A program made the translations under genes and the position numbers. The notes beneath the pieces were generated by a model, which was not told the DNA's origin, ran no database searches, and was given only the letters and a program-made list of their open reading frames with translations. Shown here piece by piece: positions 38,621 through 47,814 of a stretch of 64,000 nt of DNA; the first letter of the stretch is position 1, and every line of letters begins with the position of its first letter. The DNA is from Shewanella litoralis (lineage in GTDB: Bacteria; Pseudomonadota; Gammaproteobacteria; Enterobacterales; Shewanellaceae), in the NCBI RefSeq assembly GCF_009828585.1, contig NZ_WSRZ01000009.1, positions 1 to 64,000 of the forward strand. Direction: 5' to 3'.

Positions 38621-39421
38621 ATGCGTAAAAGACTTTATAAGGTCTTATTCTTTGCTTTCGGATTATGTGTTTATGCTCAACAAGCATTGGCGCAAGTGAA
38701 TCATGTCAGTATTAATAGTCGTCAGTCAGAGTTAAGTGAACAACCGCGATTAAAAGTGAATGTTGTGGCGCAAAATGATGATTGGTCACAACTGAGTTTT
38801 TATATTCGTCAAAAGATTGATGGTGACATGCAACAACAACGATTATCAATCCAACCCATTAATCGTTTTTTAGTACAACTTAATGGTAAAGAGTCTGTTA
38901 CTGACCGGTCTGCGCAGTTAGTTATTACTGAAAACCAGCAAAATAAAGCAGTAATATTAGCCGTATTAGCATTATTTGATGCACCACTGTCATTTAATAG
39001 TGCAGCATTTGTTGAGGCTGCGCCGTTACGGATGACCCGTAATCAGTCAGTAGATAAACCGCGCCAAGTAAAAGCGAGCGATAACAATCAAGTCGCGGTA
39101 AGCGCGCTTAAAACAGATACGGTTAGCGAACCTTTATTACAGCCAAGAAAGCCCGATAACTGCCAGATTATTAAAGATAATGCAGATACTTTATGGCGTA
39201 TCGCTGAACGCTATAAAGAGCAATGGAACACCAGTGTTTACGGCGCAATGCTAGCGATTTTTGAGGCCAATATGCTGGCTTTTTCTAAACAAAAAATTCA
39301 TTTATTGCTTAAAGACGCGTTATTGGTGTGTCCGTCGACAGACATATTGGCGCAATATGATAATAAAGCGGTTGATAAAAAAGTGTTCGAAGTGATAGAA
39401 GCTAAACATGCTGCTAAATAG
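38621..39421 (+). CDS. exported protein with one FimV-type LysM module
   Basis: The 266-residue protein begins with a signal peptide (MRKRLYKVLFFAF..., cleavage after ALA near residue 24). A beta-rich domain of about 85 residues follows (VNHVSIN, LKVNVVAQNDDWSQLSFYIR), then a variable linker and a C-terminal module resembling the LysM region of FimV (TLWRIAERYKEQW, YGAMLAIFEANMLAF). That module is bracketed by two cysteines (NCQIIKD and LLVCPS), suggesting a disulfide. I chose the ATG at 38621 rather than an in-frame ATG at 38573 because it gives a clean signal peptide. It is a paralogue of 39683-40909. A role at the cell wall or in pilus assembly is inference only. Confidence 0.75.
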   Translation: MRKRLYKVLFFAFGLCVYAQQALAQVNHVSINSRQSELSEQPRLKVNVVAQNDDWSQLSFYIRQKIDGDMQQQRLSIQPINRFLVQLNGKESVTDRSAQLVITENQQNKAVILAVLALFDAPLSFNSAAFVEAAPLRMTRNQSVDKPRQVKASDNNQVAVSALKTDTVSEPLLQPRKPDNCQIIKDNADTLWRIAERYKEQWNTSVYGAMLAIFEANMLAFSKQKIHLLLKDALLVCPSTDILAQYDNKAVDKKVFEVIEAKHAAK

Positions 39422-39682
39422 CTTATTTAATCTGTAACTGTGATTTAGGTAAACAAAGTACTGAGTAATTACTCTCATTGGTCAGTAATTGGTTGCAGCG
39501 GCGAATGTTAATTTATATAGTTGTTTGCGTTAATACAGGTTATTTAAGCAAAAATAAGTCCATGTGAAAATAATTCAACAATATTATCTCGAGAGTGATA
39601 AACAATAATAAAGACTGTATTAAATGAATTTACAACGTGAGTTACGTTGTTTTTAAGCTGCTTTAAGTAAGGGATTGATTTG

Positions 39683-40909
39683 ATGAAAGGCGTCAAGATG
39701 CTAGCCATAATGGCATTACTCGCTGTGGGTTATATACCTGCAGCCACTGCAGAAGTCAGTCATATTAGTATTGATACCGCCGCCTTTGAGCAAGGACAAC
39801 TACCTACACTAACCGTAAATGTTGTGACTGAGCATCATGACCTGTCACGACTCACGTTTTATTTACGCCAAATTTATCAAGATAATATTGTATTAGAGAA
39901 ACTCGATGTTCAGCGTCAAGGTGACGATGTGTTTGTGTTGACAGGGAAAGAGCAACTACGTGATCCTGATTCAGCATTGATTGTCTCTGAGTTCCGTAAT
40001 GCTAAATGGCAACAATATTCACCCGTGCCGTTGTTTAATCAAGCTGTACTAGCCAGTACTCACCAACCTGTTGCCATCAAAAAAATGAAGTTACCTACTT
40101 CGTCCATCGCGGCTCCGCAGGTTACAGAAATCAACCGTGTAGTGGCTAGCACCCCGGTATTAGCAGCCACTCAAGAGTTACTAGAAGGCTGTAATATTCT
40201 TAAGCAGCCAAATGACTCGTTATGGAAAATAGCGGTTAGATACCGTAAACAATGGGGTTCTAACATTTATGGTGCCATGCTGGCGTTGTATGAGGCAAAC
40301 CCACAAGCTTTTTATCAAAACAAAATTAGTCTGTTGCAGTTAGACAGCTCATTGCGTTGTCCGCCAGCTAATATTTTAGTGAAATACCAAAATGTGGATG
40401 TTGATAGAGTCAGATTTGATGATTTAGTGACCTATCAGCAAACTCATACCAGCGCGATAGTACAGGCGCCAAAACTTGCCGTTCCCAAAATAGTACCGCA
40501 AATAACACCAGCGAAAGCCGTGGTTTCGTCTGTCGACCATACTCAAATCGATACTGAAATCACGACAAAAAATAGCATCAATGTTACCGATGTGGCTGAG
40601 GTGGTCGCCAATACAGCAAAAGTGGAAGTGTTAGACAACCAAAATGCTCAGCAATGCTCAATCGATAAACGCCTGGACGACAATTTGTGGCGTGTTGCAG
40701 TGCGTAATCATCAACAGCTAAACACCAATGTCTATGGTGCAATGTTAGCCATATACCATGCCAACCCTAATGCATTCTTTAAGCAGAAAATTTATCTCTT
40801 AATGGCTGATAGCCGCTTAGTTTGCCCATCAAACAAGGTGTTACAGCAATATCAAAATGCTGATAAAGATCGACTGACTTATGAAGCGTTTGAGCGCAAG
40901 CAGAGGTAG
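39683..40909 (+). CDS. exported protein with two FimV-type LysM modules
   Basis: The 408-residue protein has a signal peptide (cleavage after ATA near residue 24). The N-terminal beta domain is close to that of the upstream gene (VSHISIDT, LTVNVVTEHHDLSRLTFYLR). Two LysM-like modules follow, at about 173-235 (SLWKIAVRYRKQW, ALYEANPQAF) and 330-395 (NLWRVAVRNHQQL, AIYHANPNAF). Each sits between two cysteines (GCNILK and LRCPP; QCSIDK and LVCPS). The ATG at 39683 has AAGGGA upstream. The pair probably arose by tandem duplication with gain of one module. They lie between priA and rpmE. Periplasmic peptidoglycan binding is likely; the process served is unknown. Confidence 0.75.
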   Translation: MKGVKMLAIMALLAVGYIPAATAEVSHISIDTAAFEQGQLPTLTVNVVTEHHDLSRLTFYLRQIYQDNIVLEKLDVQRQGDDVFVLTGKEQLRDPDSALIVSEFRNAKWQQYSPVPLFNQAVLASTHQPVAIKKMKLPTSSIAAPQVTEINRVVASTPVLAATQELLEGCNILKQPNDSLWKIAVRYRKQWGSNIYGAMLALYEANPQAFYQNKISLLQLDSSLRCPPANILVKYQNVDVDRVRFDDLVTYQQTHTSAIVQAPKLAVPKIVPQITPAKAVVSSVDHTQIDTEITTKNSINVTDVAEVVANTAKVEVLDNQNAQQCSIDKRLDDNLWRVAVRNHQQLNTNVYGAMLAIYHANPNAFFKQKIYLLMADSRLVCPSNKVLQQYQNADKDRLTYEAFERKQR

Positions 40910-41066
40910 TGTTAGTTTACTAAAGCGTGGGTGTTTATAAATTCTACTTGTCTGGGCTTGTTAGACACTGTATTATCTCGCGCCTAAAACATATTGTTAT
41001 TAACTTCATGTGGTGTCCAACTTCGGGTTGTGATGGCGACATGGCCTTCAATTTAAGGTACTCCAA

Positions 41067-41279
41067 ATGAAAACTGGTATTCACCCAAATTACGCTGAAA
41101 TCACTGCAACTTGTACTTGTGGTAACATCATCAAAGTAAATTCTACTGCTGGTAAAGACTTGCATTTAGACGTATGTGGTGCATGTCACCCATTCTACAC
41201 TGGTACTCAGAAAGTTGTTGATACTGGTGGTCGTATTGACAAGTTCAACAAGCGTTTCAGCGTGCTTGCTAAGAAGTAA
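41067..41279 (+). CDS. rpmE: 50S ribosomal protein L31
   Basis: RpmE (70 residues) is a small protein of the large subunit that bridges to the small one. It is the zinc-binding (C+) form, with C16, C18, C37 and C40 in CTC and CGAC. The start MKTGIHPNY is typical and an AAGGT site precedes it. Under zinc shortage such proteins are often replaced by a C- paralogue; none is in this window. A strong terminator follows. Confidence 0.97.
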   Translation: MKTGIHPNYAEITATCTCGNIIKVNSTAGKDLHLDVCGACHPFYTGTQKVVDTGGRIDKFNKRFSVLAKK

Positions 41280-41298
41280 TTGCCCAGCAATTAACTTC

Positions 41299-41325
41299 AA
41301 AAAGGCGCCTTGGGCGCCTTTTTTG
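41299..41325 (+). terminator. rpmE terminator
   Basis: The perfect stem AAGGCGCC / GGCGCCTT (41302-41309 and 41313-41320) with a TTG loop is followed by a T run, 20 bases after the rpmE stop codon. Confidence 0.93.
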
Positions 41326-41715
41326 TTTTTGACTTTCGCATATTGACATGGTGCTGTCGCGGAAACTTATTTTTTAGCTGTAAACAATGTAAAAATGCCT
41401 GAAACTGCTTTTATTGTTATTTAAGCAAAATAAATAATAAATAACGTCTGTTTAAAACGGTTTATTCTCTTAAATCTTGTTATTTTCCTACATTTTTAAC
41501 TCTTTGATTTATATATATTCATGTTAGTTTAGTTTGATTAACAAAACCTAAGGCTGTTTGAGCCATCCAACACATCCTATCACTGAGTTTTTGATTTCTA
41601 TCACTACTGTTATAGCGTATCGTTGAAACACTTTCGATGAATAGCATCAACCATGTTTCTCGCGTGCTAATCACCACTTTAATGTTACTCAATAGCGCAT
41701 TTCAGGATGTATATA
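41326..41715. other. intergenic region upstream of the malic enzyme
   Basis: About 390 AT-rich bases with no credible gene on either strand. It must hold the promoter of the malic enzyme gene; several AT-rich -10-like sequences exist and none stands out. Confidence 0.5.
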
Positions 41716-42963
41716 ATGTCAGATATTCGTCAACAAGCTCTCGACTATCATGAATTCCCCGTTCCAGGTAAAACGGCTGTGTGTCTTACCAAACCAGCCC
41801 AATCCAGTCACGACCTTGCACTGGCGTACAGCCCTGGTGTTGCAGAGCCCGTTCGTGAGATTGCCTCTGACCCTGAAAATGCATATCGCTATACCAACAA
41901 AGGTAACACTGTTGCGGTCATTACTAACGGCACCGCGATTTTAGGCCTTGGTAATTTAGGCCCATTAGCCTCAAAGCCAGTAATGGAAGGCAAATCGCTT
42001 TTATTTAAGCGTTTTGCCAATATTGATTCTATTGATATTGAAGTTAAGCACCGCACTACCGAAGACTTTATCAATACAGTTGAGTCGATAGCGGACACAT
42101 TTGGTGGTATCAACTTAGAAGATATCAAAGCACCTGAGTGTTTTGAAATTGAACGTGAACTCATTAAGCGCTGTAGTATTCCTGTGTTTCATGATGATCA
42201 GCATGGCACGGCTATTGTTACTGCAGCTGGGATGTTGAATGCCTTAGAAATCCAGGGTAAAAAAATTGATGATGCGATATTTGTTTGTTTAGGTGCTGGG
42301 GCTGCCGCCATTGCTTGTATGAGCATGATTGTGAAGTGTGGTGCGCTTCGTGAAAACGTGTACATGCTAGACAGACAAGGCGTTATCCATACTCGCCGTG
42401 AAGATTTAAATGAGTATAAAGCGTTGTTTGCTAACAATACTGATAAGCGCACTTTGCAAGATGTGATTAAAGATGCTGACGTGTTTTTAGGCTTATCAGG
42501 TGCCAACCTATTAACGGCTGAAGACATTGCCTTAATGGCACCCAATCCAGTGATTTTTGCCTGTTCAAATCCCGATCCTGAAATTAAGCCAGAGTTAGCG
42601 CACGCTATTCGCCACGATCTGATTATGGGTACAGGGCGCAGCGATTACCCTAATCAGGTTAACAATGTATTGTGTTTCCCGTTTATTTTTAGAGGCGCAT
42701 TAGATGTGCGCGCTGCTGTCATTAACGATGAAATGAAATTAGCAGCAGTGCATGCTATTGCTAATTTAGCTAAAGAGCCTGTGCCTGCAGAAGTGTTAGC
42801 GGCTTATCCTAAAGTGACGTCTTTAAGTTTTGGTGCAGAATATGTACTGCCAAAACCGATGGATCCTAGATTGCTGCCTATTGTTGCTCGCGCAGTGTCG
42901 CAAGCGGCCATCGATTCTGGTGTAGCTAAAATCACGACTTTGCCGAGTGAATATAAGGTATAA
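41716..42963 (+). CDS. malic enzyme (oxaloacetate-decarboxylating), short form
   Basis: The 415-residue protein decarboxylates malate to pyruvate with reduction of NAD(P)+. Family segments include LAYSPGVAEPVREI, NGTAILGLGNLGP, KPVMEGKSLLFK, the active-site DDQHGTAIV, the dinucleotide fold FVCLGAGAAAIA, and FACSNPDPEI. It corresponds to the malic-enzyme part of E. coli MaeB (759 residues) without the phosphotransacetylase-like C-terminal domain. Cofactor preference cannot be read with confidence. I chose the ATG at 41716, 8 bases after AGGA; another ATG three codons earlier is too close to it. It is probably monocistronic, with a terminator after it. Confidence 0.92.
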   Translation: MSDIRQQALDYHEFPVPGKTAVCLTKPAQSSHDLALAYSPGVAEPVREIASDPENAYRYTNKGNTVAVITNGTAILGLGNLGPLASKPVMEGKSLLFKRFANIDSIDIEVKHRTTEDFINTVESIADTFGGINLEDIKAPECFEIERELIKRCSIPVFHDDQHGTAIVTAAGMLNALEIQGKKIDDAIFVCLGAGAAAIACMSMIVKCGALRENVYMLDRQGVIHTRREDLNEYKALFANNTDKRTLQDVIKDADVFLGLSGANLLTAEDIALMAPNPVIFACSNPDPEIKPELAHAIRHDLIMGTGRSDYPNQVNNVLCFPFIFRGALDVRAAVINDEMKLAAVHAIANLAKEPVPAEVLAAYPKVTSLSFGAEYVLPKPMDPRLLPIVARAVSQAAIDSGVAKITTLPSEYKV

Positions 42964-42987
42964 AGTGTTAAGTGTCAGCGATAAACT

Positions 42988-43010
42988 AAGGGGCGAAAGC
43001 CCCTTTTTTA
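42988..43010 (+). terminator. malic enzyme terminator
   Basis: The stem AAGGGGC / GCCCCTT (42988-42994 and 42999-43005) with a GAAA loop is followed by T residues, 25 bases after the stop codon. Confidence 0.92.
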
Positions 43011-43112
43011 TGCAGACTTAAACACTAGTGAACTTATAGAGCATAATCGTTATACTGATGAAGATTTAATTGAGCTAGACCATAAAAATAAATCCAGCAG
43101 GATAGCGGATAA

Positions 43113-45020
43113 ATGAAACTCACCAAGATCCTTACAAAAAAATTAACCAGCTTTTGGTTACTTTCATTAGCGGCTGTTGCCTTTGTATTTTTGCTGGGCG
43201 CCATCATGAGTTTTATACAACTCACCTATACTTTTCAGCAACAAAAAGTCACTGAACTTGAAATTATGCTGGTTGAGCACAGTAAACAGCTAGAGCAAAA
43301 CCAGTTTTCCACTTGGCTGCCCCCATTATTGTCTGCTTATAATGCCGTAGATTTCAGCTTAAGCCAGGGTGATAAAATAGTGTATGAATATCACCACGAT
43401 AATCTAAACATTGCTAAAAACAGCCTAACCCTGTACCAAAACCAGCTGGATAATGGCTTACAATTATCGCTTACCATGCCGCCGCCGTTTGCTTTACACC
43501 ATCTTGGTTGGCCGGAGCTGGTTATTGTTATTATCGGTTTTATCGCAATCGGTATTTTTGTACGTTTTGGTCATGGTTGGTACTCCCGTGAGCTTGACGG
43601 TATTGAACAACTTGCTTTGCGCAGTAAGTTAATTTTAGAAGGGGATTTAGTTCAGGCTGCTCAAGTGCCCACAAACGGTAAGCCGCGAATGATTAATCGG
43701 GCGATCAGTAAATTATTGAGTGATTTAGATGATGCTCATAAAGAGCGTGGACGTTTAGATCAGTTTATTCGTAAAGACACCTTTTTAGACAAACAAACTC
43801 AAATCGGTAACGGCATCTTTTTTCAAAATCGCCTAGATGCATTAAGCCATAATCAAAAAATGATTGCCCATGGGGTATTGATGTTGATTGAGTTTGACGA
43901 CATGGATTTAGTTGAAGAGGAATTAGGCGAAAGTGGCCTTAAAGCCATGTTTACCTTAACCACAGAAGCCATAACTGCGGTACTTGCGCAATACGAAGAC
44001 AGTATTTTCGCCCGCAGAAGCTATCAGCAATTGGTGATTGTTGTTCCGCAATTGTCGCTTGCCGAAGCCGATCAATTGGCTCAACGAGTATTGAAAACGT
44101 GTTTAGCATTACCCTTTTATGGGTTAGGCAATCCTGATAACTTTTTACATTTAGGCAGTGCATTTTTTAAAGCTGGCGACTTACAAGTTCAACTTATTGA
44201 AGAGGCCGAAATGGCACTGCGCGCCGCGCAGTTACAACGAGTTAATAACTGGTTTATGTATGACAAAGGCGCTGTCGATGAAGAGATTGCTAAAGGATCT
44301 GTGCGGTGGCGCAGCTTTCTTGAAAATGCACTGGTAGCAAAGCGTTTCTTTACATTGCAACAGGCTATCGTAGACAGTGATAACCGTATTTTACATTACG
44401 AAATATTTAGCCGAGCCCGTGATCATCAAGGCAACGATGTACGTGCCACCTTGTTTATTCCCATGGCCAATAAATGTGGCTTAATGCCGCAAATTGAACG
44501 GCAAATATTAGAGCAAGTCTTGTTTGGCTTAATGCCTAAAAACACGGCGACTTACTGTATTAATTTAAGTTTGGATACGTTAGTGAGCCGTGCATTTGTC
44601 CGTTGGATACAGTCAACCTTACTCGAGCATCGACCTTTAGCCTCAAGACTCATTTTTGAAGTGTCAGAAGACATCATTGTTAAACATCAAAATAACCCTG
44701 CGCTGGTTAAATCATTGGATATGTTGAGAAAGATGGGCGCGAAATTAGCGGTTGATCATGTTGGTCAGCATGTTGTTGGGACGCACTATATCCAAGAACA
44801 CCATTTTGATTTAGTCAAATTACACCGCTCGATTGTCAGGCAAGTGCATCAACGTTCTGAAAATCAACTGTTTATCCGAAGCTTAATTGGTGGGCTATAT
44901 CGTGCAGAGGTGAAGGTTATCGCTGAAGGAGTTGAATGTTTTGAAGAGTGGCAGACCCTGAAGATTTTAGGGGTGAGTGCGGCGCAGGGTGAGTATTTAG
45001 ATCAAATAGTTGAGAGCTAA
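43113..45020 (+). CDS. csrD: degenerate GGDEF/EAL regulator MshH (CsrD family)
   Basis: The 635-residue protein has two membrane helices (about 15-37 and 138-160) around a periplasmic segment, then a HAMP-like region and degenerate GGDEF and EAL domains. The GGDEF site reads ARRSYQQLVI and the EAL site reads HYEIFSR, so neither catalytic motif is intact. This matches CsrD of E. coli, which promotes RNase E turnover of the CsrB/C RNAs without c-di-GMP catalysis, and MshH, the first gene of the Vibrio cholerae msh locus. It lies in the same direction just upstream of mshI, about 310 bases away. Confidence 0.88.
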   Translation: MKLTKILTKKLTSFWLLSLAAVAFVFLLGAIMSFIQLTYTFQQQKVTELEIMLVEHSKQLEQNQFSTWLPPLLSAYNAVDFSLSQGDKIVYEYHHDNLNIAKNSLTLYQNQLDNGLQLSLTMPPPFALHHLGWPELVIVIIGFIAIGIFVRFGHGWYSRELDGIEQLALRSKLILEGDLVQAAQVPTNGKPRMINRAISKLLSDLDDAHKERGRLDQFIRKDTFLDKQTQIGNGIFFQNRLDALSHNQKMIAHGVLMLIEFDDMDLVEEELGESGLKAMFTLTTEAITAVLAQYEDSIFARRSYQQLVIVVPQLSLAEADQLAQRVLKTCLALPFYGLGNPDNFLHLGSAFFKAGDLQVQLIEEAEMALRAAQLQRVNNWFMYDKGAVDEEIAKGSVRWRSFLENALVAKRFFTLQQAIVDSDNRILHYEIFSRARDHQGNDVRATLFIPMANKCGLMPQIERQILEQVLFGLMPKNTATYCINLSLDTLVSRAFVRWIQSTLLEHRPLASRLIFEVSEDIIVKHQNNPALVKSLDMLRKMGAKLAVDHVGQHVVGTHYIQEHHFDLVKLHRSIVRQVHQRSENQLFIRSLIGGLYRAEVKVIAEGVECFEEWQTLKILGVSAAQGEYLDQIVES

Positions 45021-45333
45021 CGTCAAAAAGGCTAATACTTCAATATTAAAGTATAAGTGCTTAGTTTCTTCGCTTTTGCATTGGTCTTTGATTAGGTATG
45101 CTATATTGTTATTAATGTAACAAAATTAAAACATTAACAATGTATTTTCGATGATTTATTCATCATTTTGGGATGAACTATTACGCGATAACGCTAACCA
45201 GCAAGCGAGATATTGTTTTTGTCATCGTTATGTTCAGGATTTTTGGGGTAGAATGGGTTTTATTGAGTTTTTTCATCGTATAGTAAACCAATAATCTAGA
45301 ATAATTATCACGTTAGTGAGTATGGGACGCGTA
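45021..45333. other. intergenic region before mshI
   Basis: About 310 AT-rich bases without a gene. The promoter for the long run of msh genes is expected here. TTGTCA at 45219 and TAGAAT at 45249 are both reasonable but 24 bases apart, so I do not call a promoter. Confidence 0.45.
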
Positions 45334-46215
45334 ATGAAAAGTGGTTTTTTGAGTAAATTAACCTTTTGGAAGCCATCCAAAATAACTGGAGACGTCGGTG
45401 TTTTTATCACTGATAGTTCGTTATGGGTGTGTAAAGCTCAAAAAGGCACGTCTGCTAATACCATTTCTTCAATCCCGGTACTGAAACACAACTGGCACCA
45501 GGCATTTGAACAACTAAAAGCGCAATTTGGCCCTGTTCGAATGCAACTTGTTCTGTCCTATGCTCATTATCAACTGCTACAAGCTGATAAACCCAATGTT
45601 GAACCCACTGAGATTGCCCAGGCATTGATTTGGGCTGTCAAAGACATGGTGTCAGAACCGGTAGGCAATATTCATTTAGATTATTTTGAGTCCAGTATTA
45701 TTCCCAGTGCCAAACTCAGTGTCGTAGTGACGAGCCGTGAGTTACTGATGCAACTCGTGTCGGCATGTGAAACAAATAACTTAACCTTAGTGGGCATTAG
45801 CATTGAGGAGTTAGCGCTAAGGCACATGCTACCCAATGATAGTATGGCGCATATGTTGGTTGCACATATACCGCAACAAGAGTTATTACTCATGGTCGTG
45901 AAAGCCGGTGAAGTGTTAATGCAGCGTCGAGTGCGCGGATTTAATCAACTTAATAAGTCCACTTACGAAGAGTTACAGCAAGGCATTGCCGATAATTTAA
46001 GCCTAGAAATCCAGCGTTCGATGGATTATTTCGAAAGCCAACTTCGCCAGGCGCCAGTGACGTCTATTACTATTGCCGCAGAGGGTGACAGTAATGCATT
46101 AGCCAATTTAGTTGGGCAAAATTTCAATCAAAAAGTGCATGCGCAAACCCACGATGGTATTAGCGGCTTACTGGCTCAATTAGCATTACAAGAATTAACA
46201 CGAGGTGATGCGTGA
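45334..46215 (+). CDS. mshI: MSHA biogenesis protein MshI (PilM-like)
   Basis: The 293-residue protein has the actin-like PilM fold expected for MshI: an N-terminal GVFITDSSLWVCK segment and AQALIWAVKDM and ISIEELALRHML segments. In type IVa pili PilM is cytoplasmic and binds the PilN tail, linking the motor to the alignment complex. I chose the ATG at 45334 (MKSGFLSKL), with GGGA upstream; GTG at 45316 and ATG at 45322 in the same frame are alternatives. It overlaps the next gene by 4 bases, so the two are translationally coupled. Confidence 0.85.
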   Translation: MKSGFLSKLTFWKPSKITGDVGVFITDSSLWVCKAQKGTSANTISSIPVLKHNWHQAFEQLKAQFGPVRMQLVLSYAHYQLLQADKPNVEPTEIAQALIWAVKDMVSEPVGNIHLDYFESSIIPSAKLSVVVTSRELLMQLVSACETNNLTLVGISIEELALRHMLPNDSMAHMLVAHIPQQELLLMVVKAGEVLMQRRVRGFNQLNKSTYEELQQGIADNLSLEIQRSMDYFESQLRQAPVTSITIAAEGDSNALANLVGQNFNQKVHAQTHDGISGLLAQLALQELTRGDA

Positions 46216-46832
46216 TAAAAACCAGCGTTAATTTATATACTGCCGATTTAATACCGCCACAGCAGCGATTAACCTTTATGCGTCTTGCAATGACATTATT
46301 GCTGTTATTGGGGTTAAGTGTTGCCTTTTATGGCATAGGCTCGTGGCAGCAAAATCAGTTACACATTGTTCATCAACAGGCTAGTGCGGATAAAGATCAG
46401 TTAACGGCACAAAAAACACAGTTAGAAGCGCAAATTGCCGCGAGAAAACCTGATTCAGCCTTGGTGGCGCAAGTTGAGTTGGAAGAGCAACGTCTAGATT
46501 TAAAAACTCGCTTAAAAGATGAGTTAAGCCAACGAAAAAACCTAATAAGCCAAGGCTATTCGCCTATGTTGACTGATTTAGCCGCTGTTGCAGATGCCAA
46601 TGTTTGGCTCAGTCACATCAGCATAATTCAGCAAGATAATGCCCCGCAGAAGATAGAATTTGAAGGCTTTGGCCGTCATCCGCAAAGTATTCCATTGTGG
46701 ATTGATAGATTAAAAAATACCTCGACATTAAAGGGTTATGCTTTTTCGGCGATGACGATGGACCGGGGTGATGATCAACCGTTAATGTTCAAATTAACCA
46801 GCCAAACTGCTGATAAGGAGCCCGTACAATGA
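46212..46832 (+). CDS. MSHA biogenesis protein, PilN-like (MshI2)
   Basis: The 206-residue protein starts with GTG overlapping the mshI stop. A short cytoplasmic N-terminus contains VNLYTADLIPP, resembling the PilN motif that binds PilM. A membrane helix at about 27-46 and a coiled coil (about 48-105, many Gln, Lys and Glu) follow, and then a small periplasmic fold. In V. cholerae and Shewanella annotations this position is usually called MshI2. It is part of the inner-membrane alignment complex. Confidence 0.85.
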   Translation: MIKTSVNLYTADLIPPQQRLTFMRLAMTLLLLLGLSVAFYGIGSWQQNQLHIVHQQASADKDQLTAQKTQLEAQIAARKPDSALVAQVELEEQRLDLKTRLKDELSQRKNLISQGYSPMLTDLAAVADANVWLSHISIIQQDNAPQKIEFEGFGRHPQSIPLWIDRLKNTSTLKGYAFSAMTMDRGDDQPLMFKLTSQTADKEPVQ

Positions 46833-47485
46833 AGCAACAATGGGCACACTGGTCAGAAAAATTTAATCAACTCAGCCAGCGGGAGCGCATATTAATTGCG
46901 CTTGCGAGTGTGGTTGTGATTGGTATGTTGTTGTATTTGCCTTTGGAATCACTGTGGAAACAACAGCAATTAATGCAAAGACAATTGACTACCTTAAACC
47001 AAGAAAACGATATATCACGTCAGCAAATTGCCTTATATGAAGAACGTTTGCAATTAGACCCTAATAAAGATTATCAGCAGCGTTTATTGTTAGTGAATGA
47101 GCGGATGTTAGCCATTGATGCCGAGTTAGATGCACAAATGGTTGATATGGTACCAGCAGATTATATGCCAACGGTATTAGCTAATTTACTCGGCAATGTG
47201 AAAGGCGTGACCCTTAAATCGTTTGCTTCTATCGCGCCAACCCCGCTATTGAATATGGGCGATAACAGTAACGTTAATTTGTATAGTCATGGCATTAAGT
47301 TGAGTCTACAAGGCGATTACTTTGCCATTTTAGCGTTTGTTTCTGCGGTAGAGAATATGCCAGACAAACTGTATTGGAAGCGCTTGGATTATCGTGTAGA
47401 GACGCACCCTAATGCGCTGGTTCAATTAGAACTTTACACACTGAGTGTGAATAAGGATTTTATCAGTGTTGCTAAACAGAATTAG
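46829..47485 (+). CDS. mshJ: MSHA biogenesis protein MshJ (PilO-like)
   Basis: The 218-residue bitopic protein has a cytoplasmic tail (WSEKFNQLSQRERILI), a membrane helix at about 22-40, a coiled coil to about 105 and a C-terminal ferredoxin-like region, the PilO/GspM plan. It pairs with the PilN-like protein in the inner-membrane alignment complex. It overlaps both neighbours by a few bases (4 upstream, 20 downstream), showing tight operon packing. Confidence 0.87.
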   Translation: MKQQWAHWSEKFNQLSQRERILIALASVVVIGMLLYLPLESLWKQQQLMQRQLTTLNQENDISRQQIALYEERLQLDPNKDYQQRLLLVNERMLAIDAELDAQMVDMVPADYMPTVLANLLGNVKGVTLKSFASIAPTPLLNMGDNSNVNLYSHGIKLSLQGDYFAILAFVSAVENMPDKLYWKRLDYRVETHPNALVQLELYTLSVNKDFISVAKQN

Positions 47486-47801
47486 TGTAAGTGCTTTGGT
47501 CTTGGTCGTAGGCAGCTTAATGCTGCTGACTACTCATGCCAAAGCGCAATCGTTACGAGACCCAACATTGCCAGGCCAAGGCTATGTTGCTGTAAGCTCG
47601 AGTATCGCTCCCAAGCAAGCTATGGTTCTTAACAGTATCGTCAATGGGCAGCGTGCTTATGCTGTGATCAATAATAATATTCTCTCAGTAGGTGACACAG
47701 TGAGCGGTATTGGGCTACGTGTCACTGCGATAGGCCAGGACAGCGTTACCTTGTCAGATGGCAGAAAACTTCAGCTGTTTCAGTCGATAACAGAGCGATA
47801 G
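47466..47801 (+). CDS. mshK: MSHA biogenesis protein MshK (PilP-like)
   Basis: The 111-residue exported protein has a signal peptide (residues 1-27, ending AKAQ). The motif SLRDPTLP and the beta-rich rest (INNNILSVGDTVSGI, VTLSDGRKLQLF) resemble PilP/GspC homology regions that link the inner-membrane complex to the secretin. It starts with GTG inside the 3' end of mshJ; a TTG one codon on is also possible. No lipobox is present, unlike PilP. Confidence 0.82.
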   Translation: MLLNRISVSALVLVVGSLMLLTTHAKAQSLRDPTLPGQGYVAVSSSIAPKQAMVLNSIVNGQRAYAVINNNILSVGDTVSGIGLRVTAIGQDSVTLSDGRKLQLFQSITER

Positions 47802-47814
47802 GATAAGAATAAAA

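Noticed and set aside
45219-45254. Sigma-70 promoter for the msh run
   Set aside because: TTGTCA and TAGAAT are individually good but 24 bases apart, outside the usual 16-18.
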